A stretch of DNA of 64,000 nt from Lysinibacillus_B sp050613145 (GCF_050613145.1 NZ_CP192507.1:930001-994000); one strand, 5' to 3'; shown: positions 7,826 through 17,070, counted from the first letter of the stretch. Notes: generated from the sequence alone by a model not told the origin. Made by a program: numbers and translations.

Positions 7826-9016
7826 ATGAATTTTACATTTACAAAGGAAGAGGAATTATTTCGCCAAGAGTTGCGTATATGGTTAGAGGAAAATCTTCCG
7901 GAAGGCTGGTTAGACGGCAAACGTGATTTACCGGAAGACGATCAGGAACGGAAAGCATTTTTACGTGCATGGCAGCGCAAGCTTTATGAGGGCAATTGGG
8001 CAGGCGTACATTGGCCAAAAGAGTATGGTGGACGTGGTGCTACACATATTCAAGAAGTTATTTATCAAGAGGAACTTGCGCGTATGAAGGCTCCACCAGT
8101 ACTCAATTTTATGGGGATTAATATGGTAGGGCCAACACTAATGCAAATGGGTTCACCAACACAAAAGGAACGCTATATTGACAAAATTTTAAGTGGTGAA
8201 GAAATTTGGTGCCAAGGTTTTTCTGAGCCAAATGCGGGCTCCGATTTGGCAGGTATTCAAACACGTGCGGTTGAACGTGACGGTAAATGGTATATTACAG
8301 GGCAAAAAGTATGGACAACCTATGCGCATATGGCAGATAAATGCTTAATTTTAGCGCGTACACATAACGCTAGTAAACGGCATGAAGGGTTAACAGCTTT
8401 TTTAATCGATATGCATCAACCAGGGGTGGAAGTGCGACCAATTTATCAAATGAACGATGACCATGATTTTAATGAATTATTTTTACAAGATGCCGTAGCA
8501 GAAGCAGATGACATCATTGCAGGTGTCGGCATGGGTTGGAAAGTTTCGATGGCACTACTAAGCCATGAGCGCGTAGGTGTAGCAAGTACCATTTTCCATT
8601 TAGAAAACTTATTTGAGGATTTAATCGCGGATATGAAGATACAAACATATCGCGGCAAGCCATTAATGGATGACCCGTATTTCGCACGAGATGTCACAAA
8701 GTATTATATTCGTTTACGTGCAGCAACATTGAACTACTACCGAAATTTAACAAAAACAATTGAGCAAGGCTATCCAGGTCCAGAAGGTTCCATTGATAAA
8801 TTAGTCACAAGTGAGCTATCCAAAGCGGTAACTGGCTTTGCTACAGCGATGCTAGGGCTTGTCGGCTGCTTATGGAAGGAAGATCGTTCGACCATTGCAG
8901 ACTGGGCACATCAATATTTACAATCATTCGGCTCAACGATTGCAGGCGGTACATCAGAAGTACTCAAAAATGTCATTGGTGAACATATTTTAGCGTTACC
9001 AAAAGATTTGCGATAG
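7826..9016 (+). CDS. Acyl-CoA dehydrogenase, putative catalytic (alpha) subunit
   Basis: A 396-residue flavoprotein of the acyl-CoA dehydrogenase family, introducing the first C2-C3 double bond in beta-oxidation. The FAD/substrate loop reads WCQGFSEPNAGSDLA and the C-terminus ends with the IAGGTSEVLKNVIGE block. The Glu that precedes GT in medium-chain enzymes is Gly here, but Glu248 in SHERV aligns with the alternative catalytic base position used by isovaleryl-CoA and actinobacterial steroid enzymes. GGGGAGG precedes the ATG. It is the first gene of a tight same-strand run and is followed 13 bases later by a second, dissimilar dehydrogenase, suggesting a heteromeric complex (see findings). 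Confidence 0.9.
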   Translation: MNFTFTKEEELFRQELRIWLEENLPEGWLDGKRDLPEDDQERKAFLRAWQRKLYEGNWAGVHWPKEYGGRGATHIQEVIYQEELARMKAPPVLNFMGINMVGPTLMQMGSPTQKERYIDKILSGEEIWCQGFSEPNAGSDLAGIQTRAVERDGKWYITGQKVWTTYAHMADKCLILARTHNASKRHEGLTAFLIDMHQPGVEVRPIYQMNDDHDFNELFLQDAVAEADDIIAGVGMGWKVSMALLSHERVGVASTIFHLENLFEDLIADMKIQTYRGKPLMDDPYFARDVTKYYIRLRAATLNYYRNLTKTIEQGYPGPEGSIDKLVTSELSKAVTGFATAMLGLVGCLWKEDRSTIADWAHQYLQSFGSTIAGGTSEVLKNVIGEHILALPKDLR

Positions 9017-9029
9017 GGGGAAGGAACAT

Positions 9030-10211
9030 ATGTACTTTGCATTAACGAAAGAACAAAAATTATTTCAAACATCCGTTCGAAAATATTTAACTTCCCAAGA
9101 AAAAACAACGGCTGCTCGTTTGTTTATGTCGGGCGATACATCTCGTTATGAAAAAATTTGGGCCGGTTTATCGGAGCTTGGGGCGATGGCCATCAATATT
9201 CCAGAAGAATACGGCGGGGCCGGTTTAACGCAAGTGGACCTTATTCCAGTGATGGAGGAACTCGGACGTGTGTTATTACCAGGTGTGTATGCGGAGACAG
9301 TTGCGTTTGCAACACCGATATTAACAAAGTATGGGACAGAACAGCAGAAGAAAATCTATTTATCGCAAATCGCAAATGGTCAAAAGAAGTTTTCCTTAGC
9401 TATTGCAGAACGAGGTGCTATGACATTTGCGAAAGAAGGGATTGCACTTGAAGCAAAAAAAGAAGGAAATCAGTACGTATTAAACGGCTCGAAAACATTT
9501 GTCATTGATGGCGATACGGTTGACATATTACTTGTTGCTGCCAAAGTAGATGGTCAAATAACATTATTTATCATTGATCGAGAAGTGGCTAGTTGGGAGT
9601 CATGTCGCTTACAAGTGATCGATGAAACAAAAGGTGTCACAGAAGTATATTTCAATCAATTAAAAGTTTCAGAGAGTGCGATTATTGGACAGATTGGTCA
9701 AGGGTGGGACATTGTCAACGACGGCTTGCAAACATTGAATACTGCTATTGCCACAATCGGAATTGGTGGCATGGAAGAAGTTGTGGAGATGTGTGCAGAA
9801 TATGCCAGAACACGTGAACAATTTGGGCACCCAATTGGTGTGTTCCAAGCGGTAAAGCATCGCATTGTGGATATGAAGGTAGAGCTAGAGTTGGCGAAGT
9901 CTCTTGTTTATTACGCCAATTGGGCGATTTCAGAGCAAGCAGCAGATGCGAAGAGTGCTGTCGCAAGTGCTCGTGCATTTACGACGGATGCGTACATTGA
10001 GGTCGCAGCACATAATATTCAAATGCATGGTGGGATTGGTTTTACAACAGAAATTGACTGTCATTTATTCTTAAAGAGAGCACGTATGATGGAAAGTTAT
10101 TTAGGGTCTGTGCAAGATTGCTATGAAGTCATTATGAGCGAACAGGGGTGGAGAATTAATGAGGAAACAGCCAGACAATCCGAAGCTTTACAATCAAATG
10201 TTGCCACATAA
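9030..10211 (+). CDS. Acyl-CoA dehydrogenase, putative non-catalytic (beta) subunit
   Basis: A 393-residue protein with the acyl-CoA dehydrogenase fold: N-terminal helical domain with NIPEEYGGAGL, C-terminal domain with REQFGHPIGVFQAVKHRI and MHGGIGFTTEIDCHLFLKR. It lacks both known positions for the catalytic Glu: the site equivalent to Glu248 of the upstream subunit is Asn237 (LQTLNTAIA) and there is no EGT motif near the end. Family knowledge from actinobacterial paired FadE proteins suggests it acts with its neighbour as an alpha2-beta2 enzyme. GGGGGAAGG precedes the ATG. The 3' end overlaps the next gene by 53 bases. Confidence 0.87.
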   Translation: MYFALTKEQKLFQTSVRKYLTSQEKTTAARLFMSGDTSRYEKIWAGLSELGAMAINIPEEYGGAGLTQVDLIPVMEELGRVLLPGVYAETVAFATPILTKYGTEQQKKIYLSQIANGQKKFSLAIAERGAMTFAKEGIALEAKKEGNQYVLNGSKTFVIDGDTVDILLVAAKVDGQITLFIIDREVASWESCRLQVIDETKGVTEVYFNQLKVSESAIIGQIGQGWDIVNDGLQTLNTAIATIGIGGMEEVVEMCAEYARTREQFGHPIGVFQAVKHRIVDMKVELELAKSLVYYANWAISEQAADAKSAVASARAFTTDAYIEVAAHNIQMHGGIGFTTEIDCHLFLKRARMMESYLGSVQDCYEVIMSEQGWRINEETARQSEALQSNVAT

Positions 10212-11904
10212 AATGGATATTCCGAATGTACCAGTAGGAGCTGTATTAAAAGGCGCAGCAAAATACTACGGTGAGCGTACGGCCTATCTTTATAGAGGAT
10301 TTGAGCTTTCCTATAGCAAGCTATATGAGCAAGCATTGCGATTTGCAAATGGTTTACAAAAACGAGGATATGGAAAGGGCGATGTTATTGCTGTACAAAT
10401 GCAAAACTGCACGCAATACGTAGTCGCTTACTATGGCATTTTGTTGGCAGGGGCTACGTACACACCCGTTAATCCCATGCTACCGAAGGATGATTTAATC
10501 TTTCAAATGAAAGATAGTCGAGCGAAGGCGATTGTAACATATGGTCCGTTACTACAACTTTGTTTAGATTTACCGTCGTTAACGAATATCGAGCTTATTA
10601 TCACAACAGATGATGTAGAAGTTGAGTCGATTGAAACAAGTATCGACGTATCGGCGTACGGTAATGCAGTAATAAGCTTCAATCAACTACTACGTGAAAA
10701 TGAGCCACAAGAACTCCACTCTGACATTAATGGCTATGAAGATATTGCCCATCTGGCTTATACAGGGGGTACAACAGGGCGTTCAAAAGGAGTCATTATT
10801 ACACATAACAATTTGATTAGTAATATTGTACAATCGGGTGCTTGGTCAGCAGCAGTACTGCCACAAGTGGATGACGATGGTGCATTAACAGTCAAACGGG
10901 TTGAAACGGATCCCGAAAAATATTTAAAGGAATATCCAACATTGGTTGGCACAAATATCCGATTAAGTCCAGCACCGTTTTCACATGGGGCAGGTGCAAT
11001 GGGTGGGATGGTTTACTCGGTCCTTTTTGCCGCAACAACGATTATTTTTGAACGTTTTATACCCGAGGAGTTTTTACGCTTAATCGAGGAGCATCAAGTA
11101 ACAGAAGTGTCTGGTGCACCGGCGATGTTTAATTTCCTATTATTCCACCCTGATATGGAAAAACGGAACTTCTCTTGTGTGCGCACGATTAATTCAGGTG
11201 CTGCACCCATTGCACCTGAAACGATGCAACTTTTAATGAAATATTTCCCTAATGCAGTTGTAACGGAAGGCTATGGCTTAACAGAGGCAACAGCAAGCAC
11301 AGTACAAAGCGTTGGATTTTATTCGGGCGAACGTAAGCTAGGTACTGTAGGGTTACCGATTTATAACACAGAGGTGAAATTAATGTCAGTCGATGGACCA
11401 GATCGTGAGGAAATTCAAATGCCAGGTGAACGTGGTGAAGTTATTATTCGTGGTCCACAAGTGATGAAAGGGTATTTAAATAATCCGGAGGCGACAGCCG
11501 AAACGCTTATCGATGGTTGGCTATACACGGGAGATATTGGTGTATTTGATGAAAGTGGTTTCTTATCGATTGTCGACCGTAAAAAAGACATGCTTATTTA
11601 CAACGGTTACAACGTGTATCCACGCTATATAGAGGAAATTTTATATGAGCATCCAGCTGTTCAAGCAGCTGTTGTCATAGGTGTTGAAGACCCAAAGGTG
11701 GGAGAAAAACCGAAAGCATTTATTGTATTGCGACCAGGTGTGACGGCAAATGAAGAAGAAATCATGGAATTTGTAAATACAAAGGTTGTGCACTATTCCA
11801 AAGTACGAGAAGTAGAGTTTATCGATCAACTACCAATGACCGCGGCTGGAAAAATATCGAAAGTTAAACTAGTAGAATTGGAAAAAACACGTTTGAAACA
11901 ATAG
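10159..11904 (+). CDS. AMP-forming acyl-CoA synthetase
   Basis: A 581-residue member of the adenylate-forming (ANL) superfamily that activates a carboxylic acid with ATP and CoA. Motifs in order: YTGGTTGRSKGVI (P-loop-like A3), GYGLTEATA (A5), YTGDIG (A7), DRKKDMLIYNGYNVYP (A8 hinge) and the C-terminal catalytic Lys in TAAGKISK (A10). The start at 10159 has AGGGGTGGAG 6 bases upstream, inside the preceding gene; the next in-frame ATG (10198) has no good site, so a 53-base overlap is accepted. The chain-length or ring specificity cannot be read from sequence. It would supply the substrate to the paired dehydrogenases. Confidence 0.9.
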   Translation: MRKQPDNPKLYNQMLPHKMDIPNVPVGAVLKGAAKYYGERTAYLYRGFELSYSKLYEQALRFANGLQKRGYGKGDVIAVQMQNCTQYVVAYYGILLAGATYTPVNPMLPKDDLIFQMKDSRAKAIVTYGPLLQLCLDLPSLTNIELIITTDDVEVESIETSIDVSAYGNAVISFNQLLRENEPQELHSDINGYEDIAHLAYTGGTTGRSKGVIITHNNLISNIVQSGAWSAAVLPQVDDDGALTVKRVETDPEKYLKEYPTLVGTNIRLSPAPFSHGAGAMGGMVYSVLFAATTIIFERFIPEEFLRLIEEHQVTEVSGAPAMFNFLLFHPDMEKRNFSCVRTINSGAAPIAPETMQLLMKYFPNAVVTEGYGLTEATASTVQSVGFYSGERKLGTVGLPIYNTEVKLMSVDGPDREEIQMPGERGEVIIRGPQVMKGYLNNPEATAETLIDGWLYTGDIGVFDESGFLSIVDRKKDMLIYNGYNVYPRYIEEILYEHPAVQAAVVIGVEDPKVGEKPKAFIVLRPGVTANEEEIMEFVNTKVVHYSKVREVEFIDQLPMTAAGKISKVKLVELEKTRLKQ

Positions 11905-11920
11905 ACAGATAGGGGCGAGT

Positions 11921-13114
11921 ATGATGTTCGAAGCTGTAATTGTGGATGCTATTCGAACGCCAATGGGTAAAAGAGGTGGCAGTTTAGCGAATGCGCATCC
12001 AGTAGATTTACTCGGTTCGGTACTAAAAATATTAGTAGAAAGAAATGAGCTTGATCCAGCGATTGTTGATGATGTCATTATTGGCTGTGTCGATCAAGTG
12101 GATGAACAATCATCGAACATTGCTCGGAATGCTTGGCTTGCTGCAGGTTTACCGATTACTGTACCGGGTGTCACGATTGATCGACAGTGCGGTTCGAGTT
12201 TACAAGCGGTTCATTTTGCTGCACAGGGGGTTATGTCTGGGAGCTATGATGTGGTCATTGCCGGTGGTATTGAATCGATGACGCGTGTGCCAATTGGAAC
12301 TTCTGCTCGCGACGGAAAAACACCGATGACAGAAAGCTTGTTTCAACGTTTTGATTTACAAGGCTACGGCTTTAACCAATTTGCCGGCGCTGAAATGATT
12401 GCACATGAAATTGGTTTAACACGCGAGCAAATAGATGCGTACAGTGTGCGTTCGCATCAGCGTGCATATGAGGCACAGCAAAATGGCTATTTCGACAAAG
12501 AAATTATCCCTGTATCCGTGAAAGATGCAGAAGGCAATGTATTCGTATTTGATCGGGATGAGACGATTCGCCCAGATTCATCGCTAGAAAAAATGGCGAG
12601 CTTGCAGCCGGTGTATCCAGGGCTTCAAACTGTTACACCAGGCACATCGAGTCAAATTTCTGATGGAGCTAGTGCTGTGCTCATTATGAGTAAAGAGGCA
12701 GCCAAAAAATACGGGCTCAAACCACGCGCGGTATTTAAAGCCTTTTCAGTTGTCGGCTCTGACCCAGTCGCTATGCTTAAGGGGCCGGCGATTGCTACAG
12801 AAAAAGTATTACAAAAAGCTGGATTATCGAAAGAGGATATCGATTTAGTTGAAATTAATGAAGCATTTGCCTCTGTCGTATTACGCTGGGAGCATGAAAT
12901 CGGTATTCCACTAGAAAAAGTAAATGTCAATGGTGGTGCCATTGCTCTTGGACATGCTCTCGGTTCAACGGGTACACGACTCGTAACGACACTGTTATAT
13001 GAACTAGAACGCCAGCAGTTACGCTATGGTCTCGTGACAATTTGTGAGGGACCAGGGATGGCAAATGGCTTAATTATAGAACGAATGGAAGGGGAAATGA
13101 AGCATGAACTTTGA
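11921..13114 (+). CDS. Thiolase (acetyl-CoA acyltransferase), FadA5-like
   Basis: A 397-residue degradative thiolase that releases acetyl-CoA or propionyl-CoA from a 3-ketoacyl-CoA. The nucleophilic Cys is in IDRQCGSSLQAV, the INEAFASVV and NVNGGAIALGHALGSTG blocks supply the catalytic Asn/His, and the second catalytic Cys is in ICEGPG, where the usual CxGGG has Glu at x and Pro at the fourth place. The sequence pattern (TPMGKRGG, IGCVDQVDEQSSNIAR, SSQISDGASAVL) is closer, from memory, to the actinobacterial steroid thiolase FadA5 than to FadA; this needs a tree. GGGGCGAG precedes tandem ATGs at 11921 and 11924. It overlaps the next gene by 11 bases. Confidence 0.9.
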   Translation: MMFEAVIVDAIRTPMGKRGGSLANAHPVDLLGSVLKILVERNELDPAIVDDVIIGCVDQVDEQSSNIARNAWLAAGLPITVPGVTIDRQCGSSLQAVHFAAQGVMSGSYDVVIAGGIESMTRVPIGTSARDGKTPMTESLFQRFDLQGYGFNQFAGAEMIAHEIGLTREQIDAYSVRSHQRAYEAQQNGYFDKEIIPVSVKDAEGNVFVFDRDETIRPDSSLEKMASLQPVYPGLQTVTPGTSSQISDGASAVLIMSKEAAKKYGLKPRAVFKAFSVVGSDPVAMLKGPAIATEKVLQKAGLSKEDIDLVEINEAFASVVLRWEHEIGIPLEKVNVNGGAIALGHALGSTGTRLVTTLLYELERQQLRYGLVTICEGPGMANGLIIERMEGEMKHEL

Positions 13115-13865
13115 CAATAAAGCAATCATTATAACAGGTGGTGGATCAGGGCTAGGAGAAGCAACGGCTCGTGCTGTTGCAGCTGCTGGTGGATTCCCAG
13201 TCATTCTCGATTTAAATGAAGAAAAAGGGCAAGCAGTCGCAGAGGAATTAAAAGGTGTCTTCTTTCAAATAAATGTCGCAAAGGAAGAGGAAGTACAAAC
13301 AGCGATTCATGGGGCAGTAGAAAAATACGGTGCTATTCATGGCGTTGTCAACTGTGCCGGACTTGGGACATCAACACGTGTTGTTGGAAAAAAAGGTGTC
13401 TTTCCGTTAGATGAATTTAATTTTGTTGTACAGGTGAACTTAGTTGGTACGTTTAATGTTATTCGTCTAGCTGCTGCTGCAATGGTTAATAATGAGCCGA
13501 ATGAGCACGGTGAGCGTGGCGTCATTGTCAATACGGCATCTGTTGCAGCGTTTGATGGGCAAATCGGGCAAGCGGCATATTCAGCCTCTAAAGCAGGGAT
13601 TGTTGGTATGACATTACCTATTGCGCGTGATTTAGCTAGCTATGGTGTACGTGTTATGACAATTGCACCTGGTATTTTTAATACACCGTTAATGGCAATG
13701 GCCCCACAAGAAGTAAAGGATGCGTTAGGGAAGCAAATTCCATTCCCTTCTCGTTTAGGCGAAGCCCCTGAATTTGCGCATCTTGTGCAATCGATTTTTG
13801 AAAATCCAATGTTAAATGGCGAAACGATTCGTTTAGATGGTGCGATTCGTATGGGCCCACGATAA
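13104..13865 (+). CDS. 3-hydroxyacyl-CoA dehydrogenase, SDR type (HSD10-like)
   Basis: A 253-residue short-chain dehydrogenase with an intact set of motifs: TGGGSGLG for NAD binding, NCAG, the Ser region NTASVAAFDGQIGQ and the catalytic YSASK. The central extension (MVNNEPNEHGERGV) is typical of type-2 3-hydroxyacyl-CoA dehydrogenases (17beta-HSD10 family), which oxidise 3-hydroxyacyl-CoA and can also act on hydroxysteroids. It would do the third step of the pathway, between the crotonase and the thiolase. Translation is probably coupled to the thiolase gene (11-base overlap, GGAAGGGGAAATG in front). Confidence 0.9.
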   Translation: MNFDNKAIIITGGGSGLGEATARAVAAAGGFPVILDLNEEKGQAVAEELKGVFFQINVAKEEEVQTAIHGAVEKYGAIHGVVNCAGLGTSTRVVGKKGVFPLDEFNFVVQVNLVGTFNVIRLAAAAMVNNEPNEHGERGVIVNTASVAAFDGQIGQAAYSASKAGIVGMTLPIARDLASYGVRVMTIAPGIFNTPLMAMAPQEVKDALGKQIPFPSRLGEAPEFAHLVQSIFENPMLNGETIRLDGAIRMGPR

Positions 13866-13877
13866 GGAGGAACTAAT

Positions 13878-14666
13878 ATGAATTTAGAAACAATGACGGT
13901 TGAACTGTTAGCGTATGGTGTGCAAGTTGTAACGATTAGCAACCCCCCTGCCAATACATTAAACTTAGCCATTCAACATGATTTATTGCAACTGATTGAT
14001 GAAGCGAACCATAACCCAGCAATTCGTGCAATCGTCTTTAAATCAGCCAATCCGAAAATTTTTATTGCAGGGGCAGATTTAGGACAAATGAGTAACAGTA
14101 CAGGTGAAGTGGATTATGAGGAAGGGGCAAAGCAGCTTCAAGATATTTTCAATGCGCTAGAAGCTGTTCGTGTACCGACCATTGCAGCGATTAATGGACA
14201 TGCACTTGGTGGTGGGTGTGAATTTGTATTAGCGTGTGATTTCCGCATTATGGGCAACGGTACAATTGGCTTAACGGAGTCCTCGCTAGGGTTATTGCCA
14301 GCTGCAGGTGGGACACAGCGCATGACGAAGCTTGTTGGTGGAGCAAAGGCACGTGAATTGATGTTCTTGAGTCAGCGTTTGAAAGCAGAGGAAGCGGCAG
14401 CGATTGGGCTTGTGACAAAAGCGGTTGTACCAGAAGAAGTGGAAACAGAAGCGATTGCACTGGCAACGACATTAGCACAAGGAGCAGTAGGTGCTTTAGG
14501 TTTAATTAAAGAATGCATTTTAGCAGCTGAGCTTCCGCTTGAGCAAGGTTTAAAAGTAGAGCGCGAAGCATTTGCGAAAACATTTGCAACAGGTGAGCCA
14601 ACGGAAGGGATGAGAGCATTTTTCGAAAAGCGTCCACCGAATTTCATCAAGCAAGTAACAACATGA
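13878..14666 (+). CDS. Enoyl-CoA hydratase (crotonase family)
   Basis: A 262-residue crotonase. The oxyanion-hole segments are IFIAGADLGQ and GHALGGGCEFVLACDFR; both catalytic Glu positions are kept (GGGCE and the TESSLGLLPAAGGTQRM block). It would hydrate the enoyl-CoA made by the dehydrogenase pair. The ATG follows GATAAGGAGGAACTAAT, a near-perfect ribosome binding site 12 bases after the previous stop. A GC-rich hairpin without a T-tract (about 14675-14698) follows, perhaps a processing or partial termination point before the CaiB-type gene. Confidence 0.92.
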   Translation: MNLETMTVELLAYGVQVVTISNPPANTLNLAIQHDLLQLIDEANHNPAIRAIVFKSANPKIFIAGADLGQMSNSTGEVDYEEGAKQLQDIFNALEAVRVPTIAAINGHALGGGCEFVLACDFRIMGNGTIGLTESSLGLLPAAGGTQRMTKLVGGAKARELMFLSQRLKAEEAAAIGLVTKAVVPEEVETEAIALATTLAQGAVGALGLIKECILAAELPLEQGLKVEREAFAKTFATGEPTEGMRAFFEKRPPNFIKQVTT

Positions 14667-14803
14667 ATCACTGTGGCAGGTTCTTTTTAGAGCCTGCCTG
14701 TTTGCACTTTAAGGAAGGCTCAGCGCTTCGTCCACAGAAAGGGAGTGCAATACAGTCAGATAGATAACGGTAAAATGAAACAGAACTTAAAACAAAGGGG
14801 AGC

Positions 14804-15907
14804 ATGCGTATGTTACTAAAAGGGTTAAAAGTATTAGATTTTTCATTATTGCTACCAGGACCGTTCGCAACAATGATGTTAGCAGATTTGGGGGCGGAAG
14901 TTGTACATGTTACAAAACCAGCAGAAGAGCCTGTTTGGGTTGTAGACGAATATTTACAACGCTCAAAAAAATTAATTGCCGTAGATTTAAAAAATCCAGA
15001 GGTGATCGCCTCTTTAAAAGCGTTAGTGAAACAATATGATATTGTTGTTGAGCAATTCCGACCAGGCGTCATGGAGCGTCTTGGACTTGGTTATGAAGAG
15101 CTAAAAAAGATTCATCCAGGCGTTATTTATTGCTCGATTACAGGATATGGGCAAACAGGGCCTTTGAAGGATCGTGGAGGTCATGATATTAACTATGTCT
15201 CGCTTGCCGGAATTCAGGGGTATTCGGGTACACAAGCGGAGGGGCCTGCTCAAATCGGGATTCAAATGGCAGATATAGCAGGTGGGTCATTGCACGCTGT
15301 CGTTGGGATTTTAGCAGCGGTGATTTACCGTACGCGTACGGGGGAAGGGCAACATCTCGATATTAGTATGACGGACTGTGCGTTAGCATTAAATGCATTA
15401 TCGGCACCGGAATACTTAGTGAATGGTAAACCTTTGGAACGTGAGCGCCTCATGTTGAACGGTGGAACGTTTTATGGGTATTATGAAACAAAGGACGGTC
15501 GCCATTTATCAGTAGGAAGCCTCGAGCCGAAATTTAGACAACAACTCTGTACGGCGATTGGGCGTGAAGATTTACTCCCGTTAGCGATGAGCTTTAAGTC
15601 AAAAGATGCTATTGCTTTGAAAGAGCAACTGCAGCGTATTTTTAAAGAGAAAACATTGGAGGAATGGACGTCCATTTTTGCGCAGGTAGATGCTTGTGTA
15701 GAACCGGTACTCACATTTGAAGAGACGGTGGAACACCCATTGTTTTCAGCGCGTGAAATGTATGTGGAAGTAGCAAAAACAGATGGCACAACACAAAAAC
15801 AAATTGCTTGTCCGATTAAGTCCAATATCTTTCAGCCAGTTTATCCTACTGCTGGGGTAGCAGCAGGCACGCATAATGAGGAGATACTCGGATCGCCTAT
15901 AAAATAG
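14804..15907 (+). CDS. CaiB/BaiF (family III) CoA-transferase
   Basis: A 367-residue family III CoA transferase. The fold signature is clear: LKVLDFSLLLPGPFATMMLADLGAEVV at the start (positions 5-31), then GHDINYVSLAG and the catalytic Asp in the DISMTDCALAL segment. These enzymes move CoA from one acid to another; members also act as 2-methylacyl-CoA racemases. In a beta-oxidation run the racemase role (making the S isomer of a branched acyl-CoA) or substrate activation are both plausible. AAAGGGGAGC precedes the ATG; a second in-frame ATG lies six bases later. The 137-base gap in front is the largest in the operon. Confidence 0.88.
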   Translation: MRMLLKGLKVLDFSLLLPGPFATMMLADLGAEVVHVTKPAEEPVWVVDEYLQRSKKLIAVDLKNPEVIASLKALVKQYDIVVEQFRPGVMERLGLGYEELKKIHPGVIYCSITGYGQTGPLKDRGGHDINYVSLAGIQGYSGTQAEGPAQIGIQMADIAGGSLHAVVGILAAVIYRTRTGEGQHLDISMTDCALALNALSAPEYLVNGKPLERERLMLNGGTFYGYYETKDGRHLSVGSLEPKFRQQLCTAIGREDLLPLAMSFKSKDAIALKEQLQRIFKEKTLEEWTSIFAQVDACVEPVLTFEETVEHPLFSAREMYVEVAKTDGTTQKQIACPIKSNIFQPVYPTAGVAAGTHNEEILGSPIK

Positions 15908-15922
15908 ATAGGGGATGGAACA

Positions 15923-16906
15923 GTGTCAAACGTCATAACAATTGGAACAAAGGCGGTATATCCTATTATTTTTGAAGTGGATTACGGTCAAATGAAAAGC
16001 ATCAATTGCTATTTATATCAACATGGAGAAAGCTTAACATTAATCGATGCAGGCATTGATTTACCTGCTTTCCGCGAATTTTTTAATCAAAAATTGAAAG
16101 AGTATGGCTTTACAATCCATGATATTGATCAAATTTTATTGACACATCATCATGGGGATCATATTGGGATGGTCAATCATATTGTAAAGCAAAAGCAAGT
16201 ACCTATATATGCACATCATGTAGCCATTGAACGTTTGCATTTAACAGAGGCGTATCAGTTGCGGAAGCGTCAGTTTTTTCAGCAGTTGTACGAAGAGTAT
16301 TCTAGTTTAGAGTTAGCAGGTCCACGCCTAAAAAAGATGGAACAAACGTACCGAGATACAGAAGCATTAAAAATTGATGCACCGATTACTGCATTTTCTG
16401 ATGGTGATACAGTTTGTGGCTTCCACGTCATTGAAGTTCCAGGCCACTCGCCGGATTCCGTGTTATTTTATGACCGCGAAACAAAATGGTTATTTGCTGG
16501 TGACCTAGTATTGTATACAGGTACGACCAATGCATTGATTGACCACGATGAGCAGTTGAATTTATTGCCAACGGTGATGCAATATAGGCAGTCGCTTGAA
16601 AAATGTATGCAACTTGATATAAGTGTGATTTACGCAGGACATCAACAACCGTTTTCGAATCTATCGGAAATTGTAGAGAAAAATTTACAGCGGATGGATT
16701 TTAAGCTAGAACGTATTGTGAGTAAGGTGGCAGAGGGACATAAAACAGCCCTTCATTTAGCGAAGGCGATTTACGGTGACCGAATGAAACGTGAATTCTC
16801 ACTTATTATGTCTGAAATTATTGGCTATGTCACATATGCAGAAATGCAAGGGATGATTGAAAAAAAAGAAAATGGTAGGCAATGGGAGTTTTTGGTGAAT
16901 TCATAA
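15923..16906 (+). CDS. MBL-fold metallo-hydrolase
   Basis: A 327-residue metallo-beta-lactamase-fold hydrolase. The zinc ligands are in THHHGDHIG (HxHxDH), GHSPDS, AGDLVL and GHQQPF, a complete binuclear set. The C-terminal ~80 residues form a helical domain often found in RNase Z/LACTB2-like hydrolases. The start is GTG at 15923 after AGGGGATGG. As the last gene of the acyl-CoA run it could be a thioesterase or lactonase for a pathway intermediate; the sequence alone does not decide. Confidence 0.85.
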   Translation: MSNVITIGTKAVYPIIFEVDYGQMKSINCYLYQHGESLTLIDAGIDLPAFREFFNQKLKEYGFTIHDIDQILLTHHHGDHIGMVNHIVKQKQVPIYAHHVAIERLHLTEAYQLRKRQFFQQLYEEYSSLELAGPRLKKMEQTYRDTEALKIDAPITAFSDGDTVCGFHVIEVPGHSPDSVLFYDRETKWLFAGDLVLYTGTTNALIDHDEQLNLLPTVMQYRQSLEKCMQLDISVIYAGHQQPFSNLSEIVEKNLQRMDFKLERIVSKVAEGHKTALHLAKAIYGDRMKREFSLIMSEIIGYVTYAEMQGMIEKKENGRQWEFLVNS

Positions 16907-16924
16907 AAAAGTATAAGAAATGTC

Positions 16925-16970
16925 AAAACTGTCGTTCGATTGTTAAAGTGCAATCGAAGGCAGTTTTTCT
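16925..16970 (+). terminator. Terminator of the acyl-CoA catabolic operon
   Basis: AAAACTGTCGTTCGATTG pairs with CAATCGAAGGCAGTTTTT with one interior mismatch, ending in a T-tract. It closes the run that begins at 7826. Confidence 0.85.
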
Positions 16971-17070
16971 ACTTGGTGCATAAATATTGTCAATAATTTG
17001 TCAAAAACAATAGACAGAAAATTTCGTAAGTCGTAAAATGAGACTCATAGATAGAGAGGGGGCTATTAAC

